This document shows positions 1 through 9,272 of a stretch of DNA of 64,000 nucleotides, piece by piece. The translations under genes were made by a program, and so were the position numbers. This DNA is from Flavobacteriaceae bacterium UBA1903 (GTDB taxonomy: Bacteria > Bacteroidota > Bacteroidia > Flavobacteriales > Flavobacteriaceae). The stretch spans positions 62,001 to 126,000 of the forward strand of contig DDGL01000010.1 in the NCBI GenBank assembly GCA_002337605.1, written 5' to 3'. The notes under the pieces are model-generated. The model was not told the origin of the DNA, made no database searches, and worked only from the letters and a program-made list of their open reading frames with translations. Each line of letters opens with the position of its first letter. The stretch's first letter is position 1.

Positions 1-1
1 C

Positions 2-427
2 AGGTTGAGTAATATTTGTGCAGGTATTGGCCGGGGACAAATGGAAGTAGTAGATAGCCACGTTACGCTGCGCAGAGAAATGCACCAATTTTATAAAGAA
101 CTCTTTAACAAGAGGGAAGGGGTTACTGTTTTTGAAGAACCTTCTCCCGATTATTTTTCTAATCACTGGTTGTCTTGTATCACTATTAATGCAGCAAAAA
201 CCAGGTTCACCCCACAGGAGGTGGTTTCAGCTTTAGCAAAGGATACTATAGAATCCCGACCGTTGTGGAAACCTATGCATTTACAACCTGTTTTTAAAGA
301 TGCACCTTATTATGGGGCTACTGTAGCTGAAAGCTTGTTCAATACCGGATTGTGTTTACCTTCTGGCTCTAATTTGTCAGGTACTGAAAGACAGAGAATT
401 AACAAGGCTTTAAAACCTTTCCTATAG
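2..427 (+). CDS. DegT/DnrJ/EryC1/StrS-family sugar aminotransferase, C-terminal part
   Basis: The reading frame is open from the first base, so this is the 3' end of a longer gene (about 141 codons visible). The segment ICAGIGRGQM followed by a Leu/Arg-rich helix is characteristic of the region around the PLP-lysine downstream loop in DegT-family aminotransferases, and the C-terminal stretch with RPLWKPMH and the ending SGSNLSGTERQRI matches the usual end of pyridoxal-phosphate sugar aminotransferases of the PglE/WecE type. These enzymes transfer an amino group from glutamate to a 4-keto nucleotide sugar. The next gene encodes a PglF-like 4,6-dehydratase that would supply exactly such a keto sugar, so the pair probably makes a UDP-linked diamino or amino-deoxy sugar. 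The catalytic lysine lies upstream of the window. An in-frame TTG at base 5 is not the real start. Confidence 0.85.
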   Translation, partial: RLSNICAGIGRGQMEVVDSHVTLRREMHQFYKELFNKREGVTVFEEPSPDYFSNHWLSCITINAAKTRFTPQEVVSALAKDTIESRPLWKPMHLQPVFKDAPYYGATVAESLFNTGLCLPSGSNLSGTERQRINKALKPFL

Positions 428-459
428 ACGTTTCGTATATTTACAATTAAATTTCCAAC

Positions 460-2418
460 TTGAAAGCCTCATCAAAAATTTTAAATAAGTTATATACTGG
501 CGATAATAAATTATTACTGCTGGACCAGCGTTACCTTCCACGGTGGATTGTGATCTTATTAGATATCTTTTTGTGTAGCCTGGCTATGCTGGTTACGTAT
601 TTTATTCTTCATGGGACGACAATTTATTTTCATGATGTAATTTCTGTACCTCTTCAGGGGCTGATTGTTTTATTAGTAAATCTTTTGTTTTTCTTCGTTT
701 TCAAAAGCTACTCTGGTATCATAAGGCATTCTACGTTTATAGACATTATAAAACTTGCTTTTACTTCAATTACAACTGTTGGGACTATTGTATTGTTTAA
801 TAGTATTATGGAGTTTTCGCAGGGGCAGAAAATATTTCTAACCACTTCGTTGTTGTTATATATGTTTTCTTCGTTTACATTTTTACTGCTCTTTAGAATT
901 TCAGTAAAAGAGAGCTATACCTTCTTAAAAAATATTGCTATAACCGAAGAAAAAAAGAAATTAGCCATTATTGGTATAGACGATCAATCTATTTCGCTTG
1001 GCTCTTCCTTGTTAAACGAGTCTCAATTACCCTATACACTGGTTGGATTTTTAACTCAGGCAAAAATTTCCAAAAGCCATAAGATATTGGGCAAGCCTGT
1101 ATTTTCAGTTTATAATATGGCTGAAACGTTAAATGAAATTGAAGCAGAAGCAGTATTGCTTATGAGTGATTCATTTACAGGGAAAGAAAAAAATGAGATT
1201 GTTGAAAATTGTTTGTCGGCTGGTGTTGAAATCTTGAATGTGCCTAACATTCAAACGTGGAAAAATAAGGAGGACATTCAAAACCAAATAAAACCACTTG
1301 AAATTGAAGACCTTTTAGAGCGTTCTCCAATTTCGGTTAGCGATACTGTATTAAAAGAAGATTTAGAAGGAAAAACCGTGATTGTTACAGGGGGAGCTGG
1401 GTCCATTGGGAGTGAAATTGTAAAACAACTCGCACAGTACAATACCGAACTGGTAATTATCCTGGATCAGGCTGAATCTGCCCTACACGAACTTGAGCTG
1501 TTCTTGCGGTTAAATTTTCCCAACTTCAACTTTATCACTGAGCTGGCAGATATTAGCAATATGTACAGATTGCAACTTATGTTTAATAAGTACCATTTCA
1601 ACCTAATTTACCATGCAGCTGCCTATAAACATGTACCGCTTATCGAGCGAAATCCGCACGAGGCTATTTATGTAAACTTACTGGGAACCGTAAACTTATG
1701 CATTCAGTGTTTACAACACAATGTAGAGCGTTTTGTAATGGTTTCTACAGACAAAGCAGTAAACCCCACCAATGTTATGGGGGCTTCAAAAAGAGCTGCA
1801 GAGATGTATGTACAGGCTTTGCAAAAAGAGAAGCACGTAACAACCAAGTTTGTAACGACAAGATTTGGAAACGTGTTAGGTTCCAGTGGTTCTGTAATTC
1901 CACATTTTAAAAAACAAATTGCGCAAGGAGGTCCCGTAACGGTTACACATAGAGATATTATACGTTATTTTATGACCATCCCAGAAGCGTGCCAGTTGGT
2001 AATGCAGGCAGGTACCATGGGAAAAGGAGGAGAAATTTATGTATTTGATATGGGAGAACCTGTGCGAATTATAGACCTTGCCGAGCGTATGATAAAGCTT
2101 TCTGGTTTAGAACCCTACAAGGATATAGATATAAAAATTACAGGACTAAGACCCGGTGAAAAACTATATGAAGAATTGTTAAACGATGCTTCTACCGTGT
2201 TGCCTACACACCATCCCAAAATTATGATTTCCAGTGTTCAGGCTGGATCATTTAAGGATATTAAAGAAAAAATAGAACACCTTATTCGTATTGCTACTAA
2301 GCAAAAGGACGATGAGGTTGTAAAATTACTGAAAGATTTGGTGCCAGAGTTTAAAAGTGAAAACTCCAGTTTTGAAGCCTTAGATGCCTCTAAAGATAAA
2401 GCATTAACAAAAATATAG
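460..2418 (+). CDS. membrane-bound nucleoside-diphosphate-sugar 4,6-dehydratase (PglF/CapD/FlaA1-like)
   Basis: A 652-residue protein starting at TTG. Residues about 25-150 hold four hydrophobic helices, residues about 165-280 a CoA-binding/Rossmann-like linker domain, and residues about 300-590 an extended SDR dehydratase domain. The NAD-binding motif TGGAGSIG is at 310-317, and the active-site block STDKAVNPTNVMGASKR is at 429-445. In PglF-type enzymes Thr-Asp-Lys and a Met ten residues on replace the classical Tyr; here these are T430, D431, K432 and M440, with K444 following. The likely reaction is UDP-GlcNAc to the UDP-4-keto-6-deoxy sugar at the inner membrane, for surface glycan synthesis. 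It sits 32 bp after the aminotransferase gene and just before export genes, so it belongs to the same polysaccharide locus. The exact sugar cannot be read from sequence. Confidence 0.9.
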   Translation: MKASSKILNKLYTGDNKLLLLDQRYLPRWIVILLDIFLCSLAMLVTYFILHGTTIYFHDVISVPLQGLIVLLVNLLFFFVFKSYSGIIRHSTFIDIIKLAFTSITTVGTIVLFNSIMEFSQGQKIFLTTSLLLYMFSSFTFLLLFRISVKESYTFLKNIAITEEKKKLAIIGIDDQSISLGSSLLNESQLPYTLVGFLTQAKISKSHKILGKPVFSVYNMAETLNEIEAEAVLLMSDSFTGKEKNEIVENCLSAGVEILNVPNIQTWKNKEDIQNQIKPLEIEDLLERSPISVSDTVLKEDLEGKTVIVTGGAGSIGSEIVKQLAQYNTELVIILDQAESALHELELFLRLNFPNFNFITELADISNMYRLQLMFNKYHFNLIYHAAAYKHVPLIERNPHEAIYVNLLGTVNLCIQCLQHNVERFVMVSTDKAVNPTNVMGASKRAAEMYVQALQKEKHVTTKFVTTRFGNVLGSSGSVIPHFKKQIAQGGPVTVTHRDIIRYFMTIPEACQLVMQAGTMGKGGEIYVFDMGEPVRIIDLAERMIKLSGLEPYKDIDIKITGLRPGEKLYEELLNDASTVLPTHHPKIMISSVQAGSFKDIKEKIEHLIRIATKQKDDEVVKLLKDLVPEFKSENSSFEALDASKDKALTKI

Positions 2419-2438
2419 GGAGACTGCCTTATATGGGT

Positions 2439-2446
2439 TATATTTG
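2439..2446 (+). promoter_or_regulatory. possible -7 promoter box for the export genes
   Basis: TATATTTG fits the Bacteroidota -7 consensus TAnnTTTG and lies 11 bp before the start codon of the Wza-like gene. No convincing upstream TTG box is at the expected distance, and a start site here would leave only a very short leader, so this is tentative. Confidence 0.3.
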
Positions 2447-2456
2447 CACCCAATTT

Positions 2457-3206
2457 ATGAAACATACTATTTTACTTATCGTATTAAGTTGTTGCCTTTT
2501 CTCATGTGCAACGAAGAAAGAGATTCTCTATTTTCAAGATGCTGAAAAGCTAAATGAGCAACAAACGGCTCAATATTTTGAACCAAAAATTGAACCTAGT
2601 GATATTTTATACATCTCAGTTTCGGCACTAGATGAAGAGGTACTTAAACCTTACCAAAAAGTCACTGGTTTACAAACTGAAACCAGAGACGAGCAATTAC
2701 AAGGTTATTTGGTTAACCCAAAAGGAAGTATACAGTACCCTGGATTAGGAGCTGTAAACGTAGTAGGAAAAACACGGGTAGAGGTTATTACGCTATTGAC
2801 CGATAAATTATCTGAGTTTGTCAAAGATATAGTCGTAGATGTACGTATTATTAACTTTAAAGTAACAGTTCTGGGTGAAGTAGCAATGCCTGGAGTGTAC
2901 ACCATAAAAGACGAACGGGTTACCATTCCACAAGCCATAGGACTGGCTGGCGATTTTACAGCAGACGGTAAGCGGGAAACTGTTACCATCATAAGAGAAG
3001 AAAATGGTGTTCAGAAAGTAACAAAAGTAGATTTTACTAAAACTGACTTTTTCACTAGCCCGTATTATTTTTTAAAACAAAACGATATCGTCTATGTGGA
3101 ACCTTCACTAAAAGGCGTGAAGAAATCAGGATTTATCCCGGATATTCCCGCAGTTCTATCTGTTGTTACCATCATATTAAGTGCCGTAATTTTAATTACA
3201 AGATAA
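2457..3206 (+). CDS. polysaccharide export lipoprotein, Wza/BexD-like
   Basis: Encodes a 249-residue lipoprotein. I chose the ATG at 2457 rather than one 24 bp upstream because it begins a clean lipoprotein signal peptide (MKHTILLIVLSCCLFSC, lipobox LFSC). A polysaccharide export domain follows (residues about 35-115, beginning EPSDILYISV), then a SLBB-type domain with the typical VLGEVAMPGVY motif (about 130-190). The C-terminus has one hydrophobic helix (PAVLSVVTIILSAVILI), as in other Bacteroidota export proteins. Members of the family form the outer-membrane/periplasmic channel through which capsule or exopolysaccharide leaves the cell. Only 4 bp separate it from the Wzc-like gene, so the two are co-transcribed and their products presumably form one export machine. 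Confidence 0.9.
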   Translation: MKHTILLIVLSCCLFSCATKKEILYFQDAEKLNEQQTAQYFEPKIEPSDILYISVSALDEEVLKPYQKVTGLQTETRDEQLQGYLVNPKGSIQYPGLGAVNVVGKTRVEVITLLTDKLSEFVKDIVVDVRIINFKVTVLGEVAMPGVYTIKDERVTIPQAIGLAGDFTADGKRETVTIIREENGVQKVTKVDFTKTDFFTSPYYFLKQNDIVYVEPSLKGVKKSGFIPDIPAVLSVVTIILSAVILITR

Positions 3207-3210
3207 GCGT

Positions 3211-5589
3211 ATGCAACCAGCACCTGTTCAAAAGGAAGGACAAGATTTTAATTTAAAAGAAATTTTACAACGCTACACCCAAAAATGGCTTTGGTTTGTA
3301 CTTTGCGTAGTAGTGGCATTGATTGTTGCAAAAGTATATTTGCGGTACACCATTCCTTCATACCAATCCAAGGCCTCTATTTTAATTAAGGACGATGCTT
3401 CCAGCGGAAATTTTGGTGGCATTTCGCCATTTTCTGAAGCTGGCTATCTGGGAGGATTACAAACCAATAAAGTAGCAAATGAACTGGCTATCTTAAAATC
3501 TAAGCGTTTAATTTCAGAAGTTGTAAAAGAATTAAACTTAAACATCAGGTATGAGAATTTAGGAGCCATTATTACTTCCGAATTATATACCAACAGACCT
3601 TTCGTTATTCAGTATTTGTCTTTTAATGACAGCCTTCGTGCACCCCGTGTACCAAAACTGTTTGTTACCATAAATTCTGAAACTGAATTTAATATTTATA
3701 CCGAAAGCAAGTCTATAGATGAAGTCCATAGCTTTGGAGAATCCCTAACGCTTCCTTTCGGTGAGATAACCGTTATACCAATTTTTGATAACCCATATTC
3801 TTTTAACCAATTCATCGGGAAAACCATTTCGGTTAGTTACGCCCCTATAGAAAATACTGCCTTGCAATATCAGAACAGGGTTGCTGTCCAAAGTGATGAT
3901 AGGTATGGAAACGTGATAAACTTTTCTTTAAATTCTCCCGTACGTGAAAAGGCTGAAGATTTTATCGATGAACTTATAAGTCAATACAACATAGACGCCA
4001 TAAACGATAGAGGTCAGGTAGCCAGAAACACCTCTAACTTTATAGACGCCCGACTTGAAATTATTACAAGAGAACTGGACTCTGTAGAGCAAAACAAAGA
4101 GACTTTTAAAAGTAATAACAGGCTCACAGATATTGAAACTGAGGCCGAGATCATACTTCAAAACGCAAGTGAGTTTGATAAAAAACAGTTAGATGTTGGA
4201 ACACAACTAGAGCTGGCCAACACTATGGTAGATTACATGGAAAATGCTGGGTCTAACGATTTACTCCCTGCTAATATAGGCTTGCAGGGCGATCAGGTTG
4301 CCTCTGCAGTGTCAAACTATAATCAGCTTATCCTGGAGCGGAATAGATTGCTTAAAAACTCCACCCCTAAAAACCCCGTAGTAGGCAATTTAAACAACCA
4401 GATTGAGCAGATTAGAACCGGGATCTTAGGAAGTTTAGAAAACCAGAGAACCAGTTTAAAAATTGCCATGCGCGATTTAAACTATAAAGAAGCCACTTTA
4501 AATTCACAGATCGCAAAAGTTCCGAGAAAAGAAAAATTATTCCGGGAAATTAACCGCCAGCAGGGTATTAAAGAACAGTTATTTCTTTTCTTATTACAAC
4601 AAAGAGAAGAAGCGTCTATTTCTCTTGCGGTTACAGCTCCCAAAGCTAAAATTATTGATAGCGCCTTTAGTAGCCGAGCTCCCGTAAGCCCTAACAGGAT
4701 GCTAATTTACCTTGGTGCTTTACTAGCAGGTTTACTTGTTCCATTTTTAATAATTTACCTCAGCTTTTTAATTAATACTAAAATTAAAAACAGAAGAGAT
4801 GTAGAACGCTTGCTCCCATCCATAGACTTCCTTGGCGAGATCCCAAAACTGGGTAAAAACGACGAAGAGCTAGTTCAAAAGAGCGACAGGAGTATGTTGG
4901 CAGAATCTTTTAGAATTTTGCGAACTAACTTACAATACCAACTCTTAAATAAAATAGACAAGAACGTTGCCCCAAGAATTTTTGTTACTTCTACCGTTAA
5001 GGGAGAAGGAAAAACTTTTGTAGCGTTTAACCTGGCCTTGACTCTTGCTTTAACAGGTAAAAGAGTGCTCTTGGTTGGTGCAGATGTTAGAAATCCACAG
5101 TTACATAGGTATTTGCCTGAAGGAAAGAAAAACCGAAAAGGACTTACTGAATATATTATAGACGAAAGTGTTGAGGCTAAAGAATTAATGCAAGCCAGTA
5201 TTTATAACGAAAACCTATCCATTATTCACTCTGGAATTATTCCACCAAACCCGGCAGAGCTTTTACTAAGGCCAAGGGTTGAAAGATTCTTTGAAGAGCT
5301 GGAAAACGAATTTGATTATATCATTGTTGATACTGCACCCGCAATGCTGGTAACCGATACTGTTTTATTAAATAAGTATGCAGATGCAATGCTCTACGTA
5401 GCAAGAGCAGATTATACCGATAAAAAGCTCTTAGATTTCCTGAAAGACTCCATTGCCAGTAAGCGTTTGTCTAAAGTAGCTTTGGTACTCAACAACGTGG
5501 CTCAAAATAACTTTGGCTACGGTAATAAATATGGGTATACCTATACAACTCAGGAAAAGAAGTCGTTTTTTGGTAAATGGTTTTCGTAA
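3211..5589 (+). CDS. exopolysaccharide chain-length regulator / BY-kinase, Wzc-like
   Basis: A 792-residue inner-membrane protein with a Wzz-type N-terminus (transmembrane helix about residues 27-47), a long periplasmic coiled-coil part, a GNVR-like region and a second transmembrane helix near 500-520. A cytoplasmic P-loop tyrosine kinase domain follows: Walker A STVKGEGKT near 594-602, a Walker A'-like segment LLVGADVRNP (the usual second Asp is changed) and Walker B FDYIIVDTAP near 700. The C-terminus has a tyrosine cluster (YGNKYGYTY), the usual autophosphorylation tail. Wzc proteins control polymer length and gate export together with the Wza channel. The stop lies 11 bp before the next gene. 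Function as polysaccharide co-polymerase is confident; the polymer is unknown. Confidence 0.92.
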   Translation: MQPAPVQKEGQDFNLKEILQRYTQKWLWFVLCVVVALIVAKVYLRYTIPSYQSKASILIKDDASSGNFGGISPFSEAGYLGGLQTNKVANELAILKSKRLISEVVKELNLNIRYENLGAIITSELYTNRPFVIQYLSFNDSLRAPRVPKLFVTINSETEFNIYTESKSIDEVHSFGESLTLPFGEITVIPIFDNPYSFNQFIGKTISVSYAPIENTALQYQNRVAVQSDDRYGNVINFSLNSPVREKAEDFIDELISQYNIDAINDRGQVARNTSNFIDARLEIITRELDSVEQNKETFKSNNRLTDIETEAEIILQNASEFDKKQLDVGTQLELANTMVDYMENAGSNDLLPANIGLQGDQVASAVSNYNQLILERNRLLKNSTPKNPVVGNLNNQIEQIRTGILGSLENQRTSLKIAMRDLNYKEATLNSQIAKVPRKEKLFREINRQQGIKEQLFLFLLQQREEASISLAVTAPKAKIIDSAFSSRAPVSPNRMLIYLGALLAGLLVPFLIIYLSFLINTKIKNRRDVERLLPSIDFLGEIPKLGKNDEELVQKSDRSMLAESFRILRTNLQYQLLNKIDKNVAPRIFVTSTVKGEGKTFVAFNLALTLALTGKRVLLVGADVRNPQLHRYLPEGKKNRKGLTEYIIDESVEAKELMQASIYNENLSIIHSGIIPPNPAELLLRPRVERFFEELENEFDYIIVDTAPAMLVTDTVLLNKYADAMLYVARADYTDKKLLDFLKDSIASKRLSKVALVLNNVAQNNFGYGNKYGYTYTTQEKKSFFGKWFS

Positions 5590-5599
5590 TTGCAGTTTT

Positions 5600-6955
5600 A
5601 TGAAACGATGCGTTCTTGTTCTCTTCCTTATTAGTTCCTATGCTGGGATATGCCAATCTGATTTTAGTTTTAAAGGAGCAATAGAAGCCACTGGATTTAT
5701 GAGTACCAACGATAGTTTGCCTTTGTGGTTTTATACCAATACATCAGCAAAAGTAGGGAGGCAGAGTAATATTGCGGGATTGGCTGAAGGGGATGCAACG
5801 TATCAACTTACTGAGAACAGTGAGTTCTCTGCAGGCGCAGGCTTTTACTACAGAGATAATGTTGCAGACGCGTTTCAACGAAAAGAACTGTACCTTCAGT
5901 TTAAAAATAATTGGGTAGCTATCACAGCAGGAGCTAAGGAACTACCAGAAGTGGCTCAGGGACTTTCTGCAACCAATAAAAATTATCTTTGGTCTAATAA
6001 CGTGAGACCCTTGCCGGGGTTTAGGATAGCATCTTCCAACCCCTTACAACTTTCAAACACCTTTAGTGTGGATGCTGCAATTGCACATTACGAACTTAAT
6101 GATGCCAGGTATACTAAGAATGCAAGGCTTCATTACAAGCACTTTGCTTTAATTTCTAAAATTTCTGAAAACCATACAGTTACCGCAAAAATTCAACATT
6201 TTGCGCAATGGGCAGGGACTTCTCCGGACTTTGGCGAATTAAAAAGTGATTTTAGTGGCTTTATAGATGTGTTTACAGCAAGAGAGTCTCCTGAAATTGG
6301 AGTCGATGGCGAGATTTATAATGCTGTAGGAAATCATTTGGGTTCCTACCTATTGGACTATGAGTTTACCTCTTCGTTTGGGACAACTTCAATATACCAT
6401 GAGCACCCGTTTGAGGATGGTAGTGGTTCTGGGCTTTCTAATTTTCCAGATGGGGTTTGGGGTATTTATTTTCAACCGAAAGAAAAAACCTATATATCAG
6501 GAATTGTATACGAATTCATAACTACAAAAGACCAGAGTGGAACTTCGGGTAGTGGAAGTGGTTTCGACAATTACTTTAATAATAGTGTGTATAGAAGTGG
6601 CTGGACGTATGAAGGTGCTATTATTGGGTTGCCATTTATGATTACAGCACCTGGACCCGGGACTAGTTTAGATGAAAACCTAACAAAAGTAATAAGCAAT
6701 ACCCTCTCTATGCATCATATTGGTGTCTCAGGAACTTATAAAGTAATCGACTGGAAGTTGAAATCTTCTTTCGTAAAAAACTTTGGAAAAGTCGTTGCGC
6801 CTTTTGTTGAACCCCTAACCACGTCGCATCATTATCTTGAAGTAGCGTACCCTACAGAAAAATCAGGAAGGTTTACACTAGTTACAGGTTTTGATACCAG
6901 CAGCAACAGTGATTCAATTTTTGGAGCAGGTTTGCAGTATGCTTATTCATTTTAA
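5600..6955 (+). CDS. capsule assembly Wzi family outer-membrane protein
   Basis: A 451-residue protein. The frame is open further upstream, inside the Wzc gene, but the ATG at 5600 begins a good signal peptide (MKRCVLVLFLISSYAGICQS) and lies 11 bp after the Wzc stop. The mature part is rich in alternating aromatic/polar strands and ends in an aromatic beta-barrel-like strand (GLQYAYSF), as expected of an outer-membrane barrel. The early segment with LPLWFYTN and GAGFYYRDN resembles Bacteroidota members of the Wzi capsule-assembly family, which help hold surface polysaccharide at the outer membrane. The last codons overlap the 3' end of the opposing DUF421 gene by 4 bp. Assignment rests on family resemblance and position at the end of an export operon. 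Confidence 0.78.
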   Translation: MKRCVLVLFLISSYAGICQSDFSFKGAIEATGFMSTNDSLPLWFYTNTSAKVGRQSNIAGLAEGDATYQLTENSEFSAGAGFYYRDNVADAFQRKELYLQFKNNWVAITAGAKELPEVAQGLSATNKNYLWSNNVRPLPGFRIASSNPLQLSNTFSVDAAIAHYELNDARYTKNARLHYKHFALISKISENHTVTAKIQHFAQWAGTSPDFGELKSDFSGFIDVFTARESPEIGVDGEIYNAVGNHLGSYLLDYEFTSSFGTTSIYHEHPFEDGSGSGLSNFPDGVWGIYFQPKEKTYISGIVYEFITTKDQSGTSGSGSGFDNYFNNSVYRSGWTYEGAIIGLPFMITAPGPGTSLDENLTKVISNTLSMHHIGVSGTYKVIDWKLKSSFVKNFGKVVAPFVEPLTTSHHYLEVAYPTEKSGRFTLVTGFDTSSNSDSIFGAGLQYAYSF

Positions 6956-7473
6956 CTAGTTACCCCTTCTAGTAATTCTGATGCCAACGGCTCATCACCA
7001 CGCGTGTGTAAAACTGAAATATCTCCAGTTACTTCAAAAACAACAGCACGTACTTCTTTGAGTTCAATAACATTGGCTTCTCGCAACTTACCGTATAGGT
7101 CGCCCTCACTAACATTGGCTTTGGAAAGATTTTTATGGAGAATTTTACCATCTTTCATTAGTAAATAGGGGGTATTTGTAAACGCTTTTTTGAATACTGA
7201 AGACTTCCGAATAAAAAAGGAATATAAGGTTTGTAGTGCGATAATAATTCCCAGGGCGATGCTTCCTTTTAATATTGAATAATCGGTACTACCAATTACA
7301 TCTGCAAAGATAGAACCCATTGCAATAGTAGCGGCAAAATCTATACTCGTCATTTTTGCAAAGGTTCGTAAACCAAAAACGCGGGAATAGAGTAAGATGA
7401 TTAAAAATATAGCGACTACCGAAGCCACAGTTTTATAAATGATAATTTCGTTTGCAATAAGCCAATTTTCCAT
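6952..7473 (-). CDS. DUF421 (YetF-like) membrane protein
   Basis: About 173 residues when started at the ATG giving MENWLIANEI; another ATG seven codons upstream (7494) is possible. Three transmembrane helices occupy the first 95 residues; the conserved segment GLRTFAKMTSIDFAATIAMGSIFADVIG is typical of the DUF421/YetF family, and a small cytoplasmic alpha/beta domain follows (about 95-165, with the PYLLMKDGKI pattern). The molecular role of the family is not established. It is convergent with the Wzi-like gene and divergent from the next gene. Confidence 0.85.
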   Translation of the reverse strand: MENWLIANEIIIYKTVASVVAIFLIILLYSRVFGLRTFAKMTSIDFAATIAMGSIFADVIGSTDYSILKGSIALGIIIALQTLYSFFIRKSSVFKKAFTNTPYLLMKDGKILHKNLSKANVSEGDLYGKLREANVIELKEVRAVVFEVTGDISVLHTRGDEPLASELLEGVTS

Positions 7474-7575
7474 AGTAGTGCTGTTTAAGCACAATTTACA
7501 GAGAAGATGCTTGTGTTCCCTTTATTTTTTGAAATTTTTAATACCATTTTATGTGTATGGAGTTTTATATAGCGT

Positions 7576-7583
7576 TAATTTTG
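7576..7583 (+). promoter_or_regulatory. possible -7 promoter box
   Basis: TAATTTTG matches TAnnTTTG and is 22 bp before the TTG start of the COG2426-type gene. No -33 TTG was found at normal spacing, so support is moderate. Confidence 0.35.
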
Positions 7584-7605
7584 CAAAAATTTTAGTTGTT
7601 ACGTC

Positions 7606-8064
7606 TTGATTAGAGAAACGATTTTTACAATCTTATGGAGTCTCTCCCCTTTTGGAGAAGCTAAAGTGGGTATCCCGTATGGGATTGCCAACGATTTAAA
7701 TCCGTTTTTTGTATTCGTAATTGCTTTAGGAGCCAATATTTTGGTCTTTCCTATGATGCTTTTTTTCTTAAACTATATTAACTCTTCCTTGTTACGATGG
7801 CGCTTTTACAAAAAGGCAGCAATATGGGTTGCCAGGCGTGCCAAGACAGGTTCTGGAAATAAAATTAAAAAGTATGGTTTCTGGGGGCTTATGTTTTTTG
7901 TCTCCATCCCGTTGCCAGGAACGGGAGTGTATGCAGGGACCATTGCCACGTATATTTTTAAAATTGAACGCAAAAAAGCCTTTTGGGCAAATGTTTTGGG
8001 GATTACCATTTCTTCAATTATTGTTTGGGTAACGACCTACCTTACCGTCCACGGGGTAGCTTAA
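7606..8064 (+). CDS. putative small multi-drug export family (COG2426) membrane protein
   Basis: A 152-residue protein beginning with TTG. It has about four hydrophobic segments; the segments SPFGEAKVGIPYGIA near the N-terminus and VSIPLPGTGVYAGTIATYIF near residue 105 are hallmarks of the 'Sm_multidrug_ex' family (COG2426). Despite the family name no substrate is firmly known. It stands alone, flanked by a divergent DUF421 gene and followed by a strong terminator at 8091. Confidence 0.82.
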   Translation: MIRETIFTILWSLSPFGEAKVGIPYGIANDLNPFFVFVIALGANILVFPMMLFFLNYINSSLLRWRFYKKAAIWVARRAKTGSGNKIKKYGFWGLMFFVSIPLPGTGVYAGTIATYIFKIERKKAFWANVLGITISSIIVWVTTYLTVHGVA

Positions 8065-8090
8065 GAAAAATCTATTGTAAACTAAAAAAC

Positions 8091-8124
8091 AGAAAGCCCG
8101 GCAACTAGCAGGGCTTTCTTTGTT
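8091..8124. terminator. bidirectional intrinsic terminator
   Basis: AGAAAGCCC at 8091-8099 pairs perfectly with GGGCTTTCT at 8111-8119 across an 11-nt loop, with T-rich sequence on the + side and A-rich sequence before it. It lies between the convergent COG2426-type gene and the small lipoprotein gene and can serve both. Confidence 0.85.
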
Positions 8125-8155
8125 ATTATAACCTTTTTATGTGCTATAACACTAT

Positions 8156-8365
8156 TTATTCTTCAACCTTCTCTACTATAGTTTTAGTAGAGTCTGCTAC
8201 TTCAATTGTAGTCTCAAGTGCCATTTCCTTAGTTTCTTCAATAACGGGTGTTATTGTAGTTTCTTCAGTAATGGTTACTTCTTCTGTTTTTTCTGCTTCA
8301 TTACGGCAAGAAGAAAGCGTTACTACAGCGGCTAAAGCGAAAATGCTAAAAAGGATTTTTTTCAT
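8156..8365 (-). CDS. small acidic lipoprotein
   Basis: Encodes 69 residues. The first 20 form a lipoprotein signal peptide (MKKILFSIFALAAVVTLSSC, lipobox LSSC). The mature part is almost only Glu, Thr, Val, Ile and Lys (TEEVTITEETTITPVIEETKE), a low-complexity acidic tail with no recognisable domain. Small lipoproteins of this style are frequent in flavobacteria and have no known function. It ends toward the terminator at 8091-8124. Confidence 0.7.
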   Translation of the reverse strand: MKKILFSIFALAAVVTLSSCRNEAEKTEEVTITEETTITPVIEETKEMALETTIEVADSTKTIVEKVEE

Positions 8366-8526
8366 TGTTTAAATAAAGATTAATTGCGTTAAAAATGCGC
8401 GCGAATGTATACTATTTTTTGACACAAAAATTTTTTTCAGTAAAAATTTAATTGAAAATTATAAAATTTTTCAACTTTAGTTTTAGTCAAAAATTTAACT
8501 GGGTAAAAAGGTTTTTGTGGCTTTGC

Positions 8527-9129
8527 TCAGGTGAGGTAGGTATGCTTGTAAAAAGCCCATATATAAGTGCCTATTGATAAGATTACGCCGGTAATTAAAA
8601 CACCATACGTAACATTGAGAAGTCTAAATTTTTTATCTAATACCTTGCCTAAAAAGTATAGATCTTTGGTAAGCACTTTGTAGATTTCTTCACTATCTAA
8701 TTGCATCTGTTGTACAGCCAATTCGTATGCTTCCAGATTCATTTTATGAAAATTTCCAAAGAAGGCGAGGTTTACTTCCTTAGCTTCAGCAGCTTCGTTG
8801 CTAAAAGTACCTGTAGTGTTTTTAGGAATGGTCGTAATAATAGAAAGTACCACTGCAAGTAACATAAAGAATACAAACACAATAGTAGGAAGCAGTAAGT
8901 ATTGATCTCCCGTCTGTTGTACAAACTTTACACTGTTGGTAAGAATGGCCGAGATTAATAATGAACAAACGGCAAGAATAAGGTTCGATTTGCGGTCTGC
9001 CATACCACTTAGTTTAATGTGGTTTTTTAAGGCAACCATGTAAAAAGTTTGTACAGCTAGCGCCGATCCTTCTTTAAGCGTATAAAGTGGAGTTTTTAAC
9101 GTTTCGGCTTCAGGGTTTTCGCTTTCCAA
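8527..9129 (-). CDS. Pycsar-effector-type (PycTM/DUF5706) membrane protein, stand-alone
   Basis: A 200-residue protein with a polar N-terminus, a helix holding the conserved ADRKSNLILAVCSLLISAI segment (about 47-65), a second membrane helix near 80-100 and a third at about 172-194. The DRKA/S-x-x-L-L motif at the start of the first helix and the three-helix layout match the DUF5706 domain, annotated in databases as 'Pycsar system effector family'. In Pycsar defence, a pyrimidine cyclase makes cCMP or cUMP that triggers a membrane effector. No cyclase gene is adjacent and there is no fused HD domain, so a chromosomal housekeeping or orphan role is as likely as defence. Confidence 0.65.
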   Translation of the reverse strand: MESENPEAETLKTPLYTLKEGSALAVQTFYMVALKNHIKLSGMADRKSNLILAVCSLLISAILTNSVKFVQQTGDQYLLLPTIVFVFFMLLAVVLSIITTIPKNTTGTFSNEAAEAKEVNLAFFGNFHKMNLEAYELAVQQMQLDSEEIYKVLTKDLYFLGKVLDKKFRLLNVTYGVLITGVILSIGTYIWAFYKHTYLT

Positions 9130-9272
9130 GCGCTAAATGTACATCAAAAACTCATGATAGTAATTGAGCAGAAACAAATATTTAACACTACTCAAAGACC
9201 AATTAAACAACAGATATAATAAGCAAAGTTTAAAATCTTGTATATTTATCTTGTTCCCTAATACATTAAACA

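Noticed and set aside
2433..2456. Upstream ATG as the start of the Wza-like gene
   Set aside because: It would place a polar stretch before an excellent lipoprotein signal peptide starting at 2457 and would overlap the possible -7 box.
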